This document shows positions 45,423 to 52,760 of a stretch of DNA of 64,000 nucleotides, piece by piece. The stretch is from contig NZ_CM001023.1 of assembly GCF_000166275.1 (NCBI RefSeq), forward strand, positions 1,206,501-1,270,500, given 5' to 3'. The translations under genes and the position numbers were made by a program. Position 1 is the stretch's first letter; each line of letters begins with the position of its first letter. The stretch comes from Algoriphagus machipongonensis (GTDB taxonomy: Bacteria > Bacteroidota > Bacteroidia > Cytophagales > Cyclobacteriaceae). A model generated the notes under the pieces. The model had not been told where the DNA came from. It did not search any database and saw only the letters and a list, made by a program, of their open reading frames with translations.

Positions 45423-46526
45423 TCAATTGTTCAAGTTTACTGCGAGAGAACCTAGCAAGAAGAAGTTGCTACTACTGCCGCTGTCCAGACCAAGGTTGAA
45501 TTCACTTGGAGCTTGAAGCCATCTTCCTTCCAATCGGAAAGTGAGTAATTGTCCGATCTTCCAATCAGTGTTGATTGAGAGGCCACTGGTTTGAATGCCT
45601 TCATTTACGTTGCTAGGGGCAATGGCCTGAAATGGATCGTGGTAATATTCGTATCGGATGGCCGATGCAAAGCTCTTGGTAAATCTTCGCTGCAAAATAA
45701 GGGAAGTTCCCCACCAGTTACGATCGGCATCCAAGAGAAGGGTTCGTTTGCCTACGTCCAATCCGGCGATCAAATGCCAGGAAACGGCAGGTTTCCAGTC
45801 CACATAGAAATCGGAAAAAAAGAGATAGGTTCCAGCCTCTTTGCTCTGATCTGTTCCCAGAAAGGTACTCCAGTTGAAAAGGACTTTTTCACTGGGGGCA
45901 AAAGAAGCTTGGGTGCCAAAAGATGGATTATTTCGTCCCGGGATACTTTGGATTCGTTGCCAACCATTCAGATACAGAAAGGCAAAATACCAGCGTTCAT
46001 TTTTTTGCCAGCTGAGTTTTGCCCCCGTTTCGAAATAAGGGCTATTCTCTGCGATAATGGATCTGGAAAGTGTCAGGTTCTCTGTTGAGATGGCACTTTC
46101 GAAACCAATATGGGAAGGCATCACCCCGACATCCAGCCAAACGTTTTTTTCTGTGTTGAGGGCATATCCCAAATTGGCCTCATGAATCCATCGAAGGGCT
46201 TTCGGTTCGGCGCTGTAGTTGTCCTGTGGGTATGTTCCTTGTTGCAGAGCCAAATTGGCTCGGAATCTACCTGATTCGAAGGAAGCTTTGATCAAAGCAA
46301 GATTGACAGCAACTTTATTTTTACGGTTGTGACTGAAGAGAAATGGATAGCGACTTCCACTCGTATTATCGTCAAAGTCGTACCCATAATACAATTCAAC
46401 GAAGCCGGATAATTCAATCTTTGCTACAGAGTCTTTTTCCTGAGCCATGCTCAAGAAAGGTCCAAATAAGACAAAAAAGAAGAGAAATACTCTTGATGTG
46501 CACATGGAGCAACAGAATCTATCCAT
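45423..46526 (-). CDS. Outer-membrane beta-barrel protein (OmpL-like, BBP2 family)
   Basis: A 367-residue protein starting at the ATG at 46526 (a later ATG at 46505 is also possible), with a signal peptide (SRVFLFFFVLFGPFLS) cleaved after MAQ. The mature part is strand-rich and ends in an aromatic residue-containing LAVNLNN tail. Phrases such as ELSGFVELYYGYDFD, WLDVGVMPSHIGFES and AIRYEYYHDPF are characteristic of the putative beta-barrel porin-2 (OmpL-like) family, which form outer-membrane pores with unknown specificity. RAYT/REP fossils flank the gene on both sides. Confidence 0.85.
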   Translation of the reverse strand: MDRFCCSMCTSRVFLFFFVLFGPFLSMAQEKDSVAKIELSGFVELYYGYDFDDNTSGSRYPFLFSHNRKNKVAVNLALIKASFESGRFRANLALQQGTYPQDNYSAEPKALRWIHEANLGYALNTEKNVWLDVGVMPSHIGFESAISTENLTLSRSIIAENSPYFETGAKLSWQKNERWYFAFLYLNGWQRIQSIPGRNNPSFGTQASFAPSEKVLFNWSTFLGTDQSKEAGTYLFFSDFYVDWKPAVSWHLIAGLDVGKRTLLLDADRNWWGTSLILQRRFTKSFASAIRYEYYHDPFQAIAPSNVNEGIQTSGLSINTDWKIGQLLTFRLEGRWLQAPSEFNLGLDSGSSSNFFLLGSLAVNLNN

Positions 46527-46587
46527 AAACCACAAATTATCCTTTTTTGCCCAATATTCGAATTTTCTATTTTTTACCCGAGTAAAA

Positions 46588-46713
46588 ATGATGCGAGTCA
46601 GAACAGGAATAGTAGAAAAGCCGGAAGATTACTTGTATTTCAGTACTAGGAATCCCGCCACGGTGGGCAGGTACTCGGGAATGAAAGGTTTGATTGAGGT
46701 GGATTATTGGTAA
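46588..46713 (+). pseudogene. RAYT (TnpA_REP) 3'-end fossil
   Basis: Reads MMRVRTGIVEKPEDYLYFST, RNPATVGRYSG, MKGLIEVDYW and stop: the C-terminal tail of a REP-associated tyrosine transposase without its catalytic N terminus. The first bases (CCGAGTAAAAATGATGCG) are shared with the fossil at 57409. The last codons from 46681 begin a 131-bp stretch repeated exactly at 52426-52556. Confidence 0.85.
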
Positions 46714-46811
46714 AAATGGCTCGTTTGGACCAATTTCAAATTGGTAAGGATATTAGGGTGTAGTTACAAACTACACCCAGTCCAAAGAACGATCTGACTA
46801 CACCCAGATGG
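46681..46811. repeat. 131-bp exact direct repeat, copy 1 (RAYT end plus REP)
   Basis: This includes the last RAYT codons, a hairpin ACCAATT-TCA-AATTGGT (46729-46745), a hairpin GGGTGTAGTT-ACA-AACTACACCC (46756-46778), and the tail CCAAAGAACGATCTGACTAC. By eye it is identical, base for base, to 52426-52556. Confidence 0.85.
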
Positions 46812-46863
46812 GGTTTCCTTCCGAAAGTAGCTTTTGCCTGATTTTCCTGAAAAATTTTAGCAT
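46812..46863 (-). pseudogene. 5' fragment of a fourth DUF6090 gene, cut at the REP edge
   Basis: From ATG at 46863 the minus strand reads MLKFFRKIRQKLLSEGNP, close to the N termini of the three DUF6090 proteins nearby (MISLFRKIRQKLFDSG, MINFFRKIRQNMLVQ). After GNP the frame enters the REP tail (CCCATCTGGGTGTAG) and stops at 46798. Coding sequence ends exactly where the repeat begins. Confidence 0.75.
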
Positions 46864-46936
46864 TGATTTGTGGTTTATCCTTATGGATCTTAACTTTTAT
46901 TGAGCATTGGGTTCTTTGGAAATCCCTCCCTTATTC

Positions 46937-47674
46937 TCATTCTTTTTCAAGCATAATCTGCTTCTCCAGATTTCGATATTTTATCAATAAATTATTAAAA
47001 CTCTCCAGTCTATCTATTTCTACCCAGTTTTTCACCACTAAAGCAGCCTCAATAGTGAGAATGATTTCGCCTACATTTTCCTCAATTTTGACTACCTCTG
47101 CTAGCTTTGATTGATTTGATAGTCTTTTTGATAAAGAGCTAAACCCTAATTTTCTGGCCTCGGAAAGTAAACTCAAATAAGCAGGGTCTAATTGATTTCT
47201 TTGATTTTCGACAGTTGATTGTAATCTCAAAATGTCCAATAAACTATTTTGAATATTTGTTGGTATTAATTTTAAGTCCCCGGTTTCTTTTAAAGTAGTC
47301 ATTGTGTTGGTATAAAAATTAATGATAGGGTAAGTATATTCGACTTTGCTTAGATTTTCTATAGTAGTTTCAACAGCAATATCAGACTCTGAAAAAGTTT
47401 CTACATAAGTTTCATAGGAATTAATACTACTTTCTATACGCTTAATAAAATAATGTATGTTGGTGGTGTCTGTGGCTATATCACTCAAAAGCTGGTCATA
47501 ATATTGTTGTTTTTTCTCTTCAAGTTTTTTTGACTCATTCCAATTATTAATCTGAACAGCAATCAAAATACCGATAACCACTAATATGATTTCTCCAAAG
47601 GCATAAAAGAGGTATTTCTTAAAATCCCCTGAATCAAATAGCTTTTGCCTAATTTTTCTGAATAAACTAATCAT
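46937..47674 (-). CDS. DUF6090 family membrane protein
   Basis: A 245-residue protein with the DUF6090 architecture: a short basic N terminus (MISLFRKIRQKLFDSG), one transmembrane helix (YAFGEIILVVIGILIAVQINNW, residues ~25-46), then a helical extracytoplasmic domain with coiled-coil character. The function of DUF6090 is unknown; the proteins are numerous in Bacteroidota and often lie in tandem arrays. It lies 43 bp downstream of the next paralogue and is the last of three intact copies here. No catalytic residues are evident. Confidence 0.85.
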   Translation of the reverse strand: MISLFRKIRQKLFDSGDFKKYLFYAFGEIILVVIGILIAVQINNWNESKKLEEKKQQYYDQLLSDIATDTTNIHYFIKRIESSINSYETYVETFSESDIAVETTIENLSKVEYTYPIINFYTNTMTTLKETGDLKLIPTNIQNSLLDILRLQSTVENQRNQLDPAYLSLLSEARKLGFSSLSKRLSNQSKLAEVVKIEENVGEIILTIEAALVVKNWVEIDRLESFNNLLIKYRNLEKQIMLEKE

Positions 47675-47717
47675 TTATTATGTTTTGAAGGAGCATATTG
47701 AGTTCGTCGAGTTGAAC

Positions 47718-48470
47718 TCATATTGTCTGCAGATCATTTTGTTTACTGGTCTCATTTCCAATTAGATATCTCAAATCTTTTTTTAAACTCTCGTCTTGCC
47801 GCAGCTCTTCTACCACTGATTTGGCAACAAGGGGATCTAGATTTATTTCACATTTATCCGGTAAAGCTGTCAGATAATTACTCCTCGATTTCACATAGAT
47901 ATCGTCGCAGTTGGATCGAATTTCTGTCTGGATTTCATCTGGCATTTTTCCTCTTAAATTCAGCCGATAGGTATTCTCTAGTTTTAAAACCCCAATTTCG
48001 GTCCATTCTATCTCATAAAATCGGACTAAGGCTGTTTTTAGGGCCTCGTTTTGAATCAGGTTAATTTGACCAGAAGCAATAAGCTCCTTATAAGTGGAGG
48101 AAGCAGAATTGGAGTCTTGCAGCTGGCTCGCCTGATACATATCTATGAGATTTTGAACTGAATCCGGATAAGCATCTGGCGAATTTTCAAATATAGCAAG
48201 GGCTTTTTTGGCATGGCCAATCACCTGATTGGAATAATTTATTGTCGCTTCTAGGATTAATTTTTCTTCTTTGACATCCTCCAAAAGGCGTTTGTAGTAT
48301 TGAGTTTCTAGATTCCGGTTTATACGGTTTTGATTCCAGTTATTGATTGACAATGCAATTAATATCCCAATCACCACCAGGATAATTTCCCCAAATGCAT
48401 AGACTAGATATTTTGTGAACTTGTTTTGAACCAACATATTTTGACGAATTTTTCTGAAGAAATTGATCAT
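47718..48470 (-). CDS. DUF6090 family membrane protein
   Basis: A 250-residue paralogue: basic start MINFFRKIRQNMLVQN, transmembrane helix YAFGEIILVVIGILIALSINNW (residues ~24-45), then a helical domain. After the helix, where the paralogues diverge, this copy has QASQLQDSNSASSTYKELIASG in the central region, a feature shared in outline with the 48759 copy (SLISSTYNDLINS). The transmembrane segment is nearly identical to that of the 46937 copy. The 43-bp gap to that gene suggests co-transcription. Confidence 0.85.
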   Translation of the reverse strand: MINFFRKIRQNMLVQNKFTKYLVYAFGEIILVVIGILIALSINNWNQNRINRNLETQYYKRLLEDVKEEKLILEATINYSNQVIGHAKKALAIFENSPDAYPDSVQNLIDMYQASQLQDSNSASSTYKELIASGQINLIQNEALKTALVRFYEIEWTEIGVLKLENTYRLNLRGKMPDEIQTEIRSNCDDIYVKSRSNYLTALPDKCEINLDPLVAKSVVEELRQDESLKKDLRYLIGNETSKQNDLQTI

Positions 48471-48622
48471 GGTTTAGTGGTTGGTCTAGTTAGTATCAGG
48501 CTAGTGTACAATTAGTTTGTTGGTGCTTTGATTACTAATATACTTTTATACTTTGCATTTTTGGGAAAATTGATAGAGTTTTCAATTCATTCAGGGTTTG
48601 GATTATTCCACAAGACCAATTG

Positions 48623-48725
48623 CATCCTGATAACTTTACAGGATGTTTTTAGCCTTGGGCCGGCTAGCAGGGCCGGCAAACTACACCCAGTCCCAAGAAC
48701 GATCTGACTACACCCAGATGGGGGT
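48623..48725. repeat. REP-like element between DUF6090 genes
   Basis: CATCCT/AGGATG hairpin (48623-48645), then AGCCTTGGGCCGGCTAG, AACTACACCCAGTCCC, AAGAACGATCTGACTACACC and CAGATGGGGG: the composite REP tail without the leading GTAGTTACAAACTAC hairpin. It separates the second and third DUF6090 genes. Confidence 0.75.
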
Positions 48726-48758
48726 AAGGGGCTTCAAGAAAAGCTCGTAATGTTTTTC

Positions 48759-49514
48759 TTATCTGGATTTTTCCAAATAATCCAAGGTTGTCTTGGCTTT
48801 TAGTATATATCTATCAAAATCCTGCCGTATTAATTTTCTGTAGGCTCCAATCATTCCCACTTGTGTTTTGATGTAATCATTGTTCTTGATTTGATCCCAT
48901 TGCACCTGGTATTGAGAAGGATTAGAATCTATTGCTTTTTGGAATTCATAAAAATCCTGATAGAGTTTAGGGCTGTGAAATTTCAACATTTCATCTCGGT
49001 AATCATACCATATGGTTTGTAGGATTCGGGTATTTAAAAGTTCAAACCAGGTATTATTTACATAGTATTCATCCAAAAGCCTTTTCAATTCCATATCCTT
49101 AAACAAGTGGATATTATTACTATTGATCAAGTCGTTATAGGTAGAGGAAATAAGAGATTTATTCGGCACGTACCCACAAAAAATGAGCGAATTTGTTAGC
49201 CTTAGCGTATCGATCTCAATCAGACTATTGTCTAAAAATGACTCAAGATAAAAGCCTTCTGTTTCGGCATTTGTATTAATTACATTAAGGGCTTCAAGGT
49301 TTTCAATATCATTTTTCAAATCAACAATTAAATTATCAATGAATGATTGCCTCAAGTTATTGTTCTTTCTGTTTTCATTCCAATTATTTACTTGTAAAGC
49401 CAGCAAAATCCCTATCATGACCAGCGCAATTTCACCAATGGCATACTTTAAGTATTTTATAGTATTATTTTTCATCATAAGGTCGTAGCGTATTTTTCTA
49501 AAGAATTTTATCAT
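48759..49514 (-). CDS. DUF6090 family membrane protein
   Basis: A 251-residue paralogue: MIKFFRKIRYDLMMKN, transmembrane helix YAIGEIALVMIGILLALQVNNW (residues ~24-45), then a helical domain rich in Asn, Asp and Leu. It is more divergent from the other two than they are from each other, so it is either an older copy or an independent arrival. It is separated from the second copy by a REP-like element and followed upstream by another REP-like element at 49639. Confidence 0.85.
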   Translation of the reverse strand: MIKFFRKIRYDLMMKNNTIKYLKYAIGEIALVMIGILLALQVNNWNENRKNNNLRQSFIDNLIVDLKNDIENLEALNVINTNAETEGFYLESFLDNSLIEIDTLRLTNSLIFCGYVPNKSLISSTYNDLINSNNIHLFKDMELKRLLDEYYVNNTWFELLNTRILQTIWYDYRDEMLKFHSPKLYQDFYEFQKAIDSNPSQYQVQWDQIKNNDYIKTQVGMIGAYRKLIRQDFDRYILKAKTTLDYLEKSR

Positions 49515-49638
49515 TTGCTTTTGTATAGGAATAAAGAAAGCTAGGGATCTTGCTAGTCTTCGCTTTTAAGCCAATAAATCCCATGATTTAATGTACTGCC
49601 TATTCAGAGAAGAACCAAAATAAGCTATCTCCGGGACT

Positions 49639-49688
49639 AGGTGTAGTTACACCCAGAAGACGAACAATCTGACTACACTTAGACGGGG
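49639..49688. repeat. REP-like element, degenerate
   Basis: GGTGTAGTTACACCCAGAAG, then GAACAATCTGACTACACTTAG and ACGGGG: the GTGTAGTT-type head fused directly to the TGACTACAC tail, apparently after loss of the second hairpin arm. Confidence 0.6.
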
Positions 49689-49748
49689 ATTTTTAGCACA
49701 GAACCCTCACTTACATTTATGTGCTGTTGGCTGCCCGTATTTATTTTC

Positions 49749-50687
49749 TTATGATGAATAGTTATTCAAAGGAATGCTCACTGGTTTAAAGCTTTTTCCC
49801 AAATCCTTTGTTGCCAAAGCAGAACTATAGACGATTTCAGGTTTGCCTACCGGAAGTTGATTGTTGAGCATCAATGTCACATCTGATACCCTATAACTTT
49901 CACTGGACAAAAGATAGTTTTTACCGTGGGTGTTTTTGGTTGTAGCCACTTTGAAAATCGCTTCGGCAACATCTTCTACATCTATCAATGCCCATAATAC
50001 ATCCACATCATAGATCATTTGTATGAAGGGATTGGGGGCAATTTTATTTTTAAACAGAAATTGTATACCCGTTGAAGTTGAATCTTGTCTGTTTGACAAA
50101 GATTTTCCCATCACACCCGTCGGTGAAACAGAAGTTATTTCAAAACTTAGATCAGGGTGGTCTGCTATGAATTTATTGACGGCCTGATTGGCGATAAACT
50201 TTGCCTGGGCATAAGGAATGCCTTCTTCACTCATAAACGGAGCATCATTTTCAGTGATCTGGTCATTTTCAGTTTTTCCTTCGGGTAAAAATGGGAAGCT
50301 TGTGTTGTAAGCCGCCACCGATGCAATAAAAATGACTTTTTCTATCCCGGGAGTCTTGAGAACTGCTTCAAGGAAGTTTTCTGTACCCTTTATGGTAGGG
50401 TCAAACAATTCTTTCTGAAGGTCTTTGACATCCAATTGAAAAGGTGTTCCTCCGTGAATTACTATTTCACAGTCTTTCAAAAAATCCAAAAGCTCCTGTT
50501 TGTTTTCCACATCCAATTGAGCGATTTCTAGGTTCTCAGCATTTTTTAGGCTGAGTAAATGTTCATACTTTTCTTTTTTGGAAAGGTCCGTAGTAGATAC
50601 TTTTACCTTGTATCCTTCATTCAGAAGCTTTTGGGTGTTATAGCTTCCTATAAAGCCTGAACCTCCGATGATGCCTGCTTTTTTCAT
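49749..50687 (-). CDS. NAD-dependent epimerase/dehydratase family protein
   Basis: A 312-residue extended-SDR protein. The cofactor motif GIIGGSGFIGSY (GxxGxxG) is at residues 5-14. The active site is not canonical: AAYNTSFP gives a Tyr-like residue, and Tyr/Lys appear as YAQAK near residue 180, the normal YxxxK of the fold. Similarity is to the dihydroflavonol-reductase-like branch (VEDVAEAIFKVATTK). The substrate is unknown. It is isolated between a REP-like element (49639) and the DUF418 gene. Confidence 0.85.
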   Translation of the reverse strand: MKKAGIIGGSGFIGSYNTQKLLNEGYKVKVSTTDLSKKEKYEHLLSLKNAENLEIAQLDVENKQELLDFLKDCEIVIHGGTPFQLDVKDLQKELFDPTIKGTENFLEAVLKTPGIEKVIFIASVAAYNTSFPFLPEGKTENDQITENDAPFMSEEGIPYAQAKFIANQAVNKFIADHPDLSFEITSVSPTGVMGKSLSNRQDSTSTGIQFLFKNKIAPNPFIQMIYDVDVLWALIDVEDVAEAIFKVATTKNTHGKNYLLSSESYRVSDVTLMLNNQLPVGKPEIVYSSALATKDLGKSFKPVSIPLNNYSS

Positions 50688-50882
50688 TTCATTTTTTGTT
50701 TAAATAGTTACTAAAATTGTCTTTTCACTTTGAATTAGGTTGTGTTCCCAAGCGGGATCAGCCAACTTGTTTATTGTCACGGTTTCTCCTTATCTATTTC
50801 TCGAAATTGGTAGTAATGACATGGCTTACCCTTCTTATCTGATTCACAATACCCTCTACTATCTCCTGGATAAGAGTTCGGA

Positions 50883-50903
50883 TTCGGGATTGCAAATCCC
50901 GAA
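50883..50903. repeat. REP-like hairpin
   Basis: A perfect 9-bp stem TTCGGGATT / AATCCCGAA around GCA. It matches the TT-NCA-AA loop architecture of the other REP-like hairpins in the window. It is 27 bp past the DUF418 stop and could act in mRNA termination or stabilisation. Confidence 0.65.
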
Positions 50904-50929
50904 CAGCTGCTTATAGATACATGATGCAA

Positions 50930-52246
50930 TCAATCTATCTGTTGTGGTCCTTTTCGCATTGGATGAACTTTGCCATAGCTGAGATTCCTCCAAAGCCATT
51001 CCATCGGGCCATAGTGAAAATATCGAAGCCAAATCGGACTGAGTATCAATTGAAAGATCCAGATTCCAACGACCACATAAAGCAATTCGTAGCGTTGAAG
51101 CTTTCCTATTAGCCCAAAGCCTACTCCAGTAAAAATGAACATGCAGAACACGGAATGCATCATGTAATTGGTCAAGGCCATTTTGCCTACGGCAGCTAGT
51201 CCATTTTTCAACCATGCAAAAAATGGAGCCTTAGAAAAAAGCATAATCAAACCCACATGACCGATGGAGACAAAAAATCTCCCCCAGTAGTAAGTGATAT
51301 CGGCTTGCTTAAAGGATAGAATTGAAAAATTAGCGTCAAGAATGGTCTGCATTTCGTAGTAATTGATTGCTAGTCCGACCGCATAGCCAATCAATACCAT
51401 CAGCCAATACTGAGAAGCGGGTTTTTCTCCAGTGAGAAATCCCCACCTAAATAGGGCGATCCCGAAAAGCATCATACTCAGCACATCCCAAACATCGGAG
51501 CGATAGGGAGCTTCCATGTCAAACTCCATATTTAAAGGAGCTAAAAATGCCACTGCACCAAAATAACCCTTTTGCATTCCGGTATTAAACTCCTCCGCGG
51601 CTTCCGGAGATCTTTCTTTTACCTGCCCTTCCCAGGTTTCTTGGGCAGCTTTCAGTTCTTTTGAAAGTTCTTGGCCGGAAGCAGTCATCGTATTCGCCTC
51701 CTCTACCTGATTTACCAGTTTCTTTTGTGCTGAATAGTCAAAATAATTCCAAGTAGTCCCAATACAAAAAAGGAGGAGCGCAGTAAAGATCAATTTCTTA
51801 GGAGCCATCAGCCGGAATGAATAGACCAAAAAACCCATCAAAGCATAATCATAAAGGATTTCGCCAAGCCAAAGCAATAGGTAGCCATGAATCAATCCAA
51901 ATACCAACAGCCACAATAGTCTCCGGAAAAATATGTCAGCGGCCTTAATGCCAGCGCCTTTCTTGCTAAGTCGATCTAGAAAAATAAACATCCCTACACC
52001 GAAAAGTAGAGAAAACAAAGCACGCATTGTACCTTCAAAAAAGAGGTTGGTCATCATCCAGGTGTAGAGGTTGAGGCCGGTATCGCCACCTTGGACTGTG
52101 GGATCATTGTAGCCAAAGCCCAGGCCGAAGCCATTAATATTCATCAATAAGATTCCAAAAAGTACGATCCCTCGCATGATGTCTAAGGAGAGAATTCGAT
52201 CCGATTGCTTGATTGGGATCAGTTCAGCAGTTGAGGTTTGTTGCAT
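50930..52246 (-). CDS. DUF418 domain-containing membrane protein
   Basis: A 438-residue polytopic membrane protein with about 9-10 helices. The N terminus (RILSLDIMRGIVLFGILLMN, residues ~17-36) is the typical opening of YeiB/DUF418 proteins, and the C-terminal DUF418 block reads LILSPIWLRYFHYGPMEWLW with RNLSYG following. Between helices, residues ~150-200 form a polar loop rich in Lys and Glu (EEANTMTASGQEL). Members are widespread in bacteria and their transport or acyltransfer role is unknown. Confidence 0.87.
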   Translation of the reverse strand: MQQTSTAELIPIKQSDRILSLDIMRGIVLFGILLMNINGFGLGFGYNDPTVQGGDTGLNLYTWMMTNLFFEGTMRALFSLLFGVGMFIFLDRLSKKGAGIKAADIFFRRLLWLLVFGLIHGYLLLWLGEILYDYALMGFLVYSFRLMAPKKLIFTALLLFCIGTTWNYFDYSAQKKLVNQVEEANTMTASGQELSKELKAAQETWEGQVKERSPEAAEEFNTGMQKGYFGAVAFLAPLNMEFDMEAPYRSDVWDVLSMMLFGIALFRWGFLTGEKPASQYWLMVLIGYAVGLAINYYEMQTILDANFSILSFKQADITYYWGRFFVSIGHVGLIMLFSKAPFFAWLKNGLAAVGKMALTNYMMHSVFCMFIFTGVGFGLIGKLQRYELLYVVVGIWIFQLILSPIWLRYFHYGPMEWLWRNLSYGKVHPMRKGPQQID

Positions 52247-52425
52247 AAATTGAGCGCGAAGGCCTGTTTGTTATAGAAAAATGTGAAAGCTAGATAAGCT
52301 ATTCATTTATCAATTGACAAAACTTGGGTCTTGGACTAATGAAGCTTTTTTATGTCCTAATGCACTAATATTATTTTCGAAAAATGTACGGACTAGTCAA
52401 AATGTGTAGTGCTCAAGTGTCCATG

Positions 52426-52600
52426 ATGAAAGGTTTGATTGAGGTGGATTATTGGTAAAAATGGCTCGTTTGGACCAATTTCAAATTGGTAAGGATATTA
52501 GGGTGTAGTTACAAACTACACCCAGTCCAAAGAACGATCTGACTACACCCAGATGGAGCTATTTTTACTATAACAAATTGACTACACCCAGAAGGGGAAT
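52426..52600. repeat. 131-bp exact direct repeat, copy 2 (RAYT end plus REP), with extra tail
   Basis: 52426-52556 repeats 46681-46811 exactly: the last RAYT codons MKGLIEVDYW and stop, then both hairpins (52501-52523 being GGGTGTAGTT-ACA-AACTACACCC). After GAGCT an additional TGACTACACCCAGAAGGGG copy follows (to 52600). Confidence 0.85.
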
Positions 52601-52760
52601 ATGATCAGGGTTTTAGGATTGCTGCAAGTAGATTTAATTTAAGTTATTGTCATAGCAAACTATTATTTATAAAAACGGATACCTTTGGGAATTTCCGAAC
52701 ACCTCCAAGCGAGGATTAATGTAAAAATTGAAACGACCAACGATCCCATACATTCTATTG

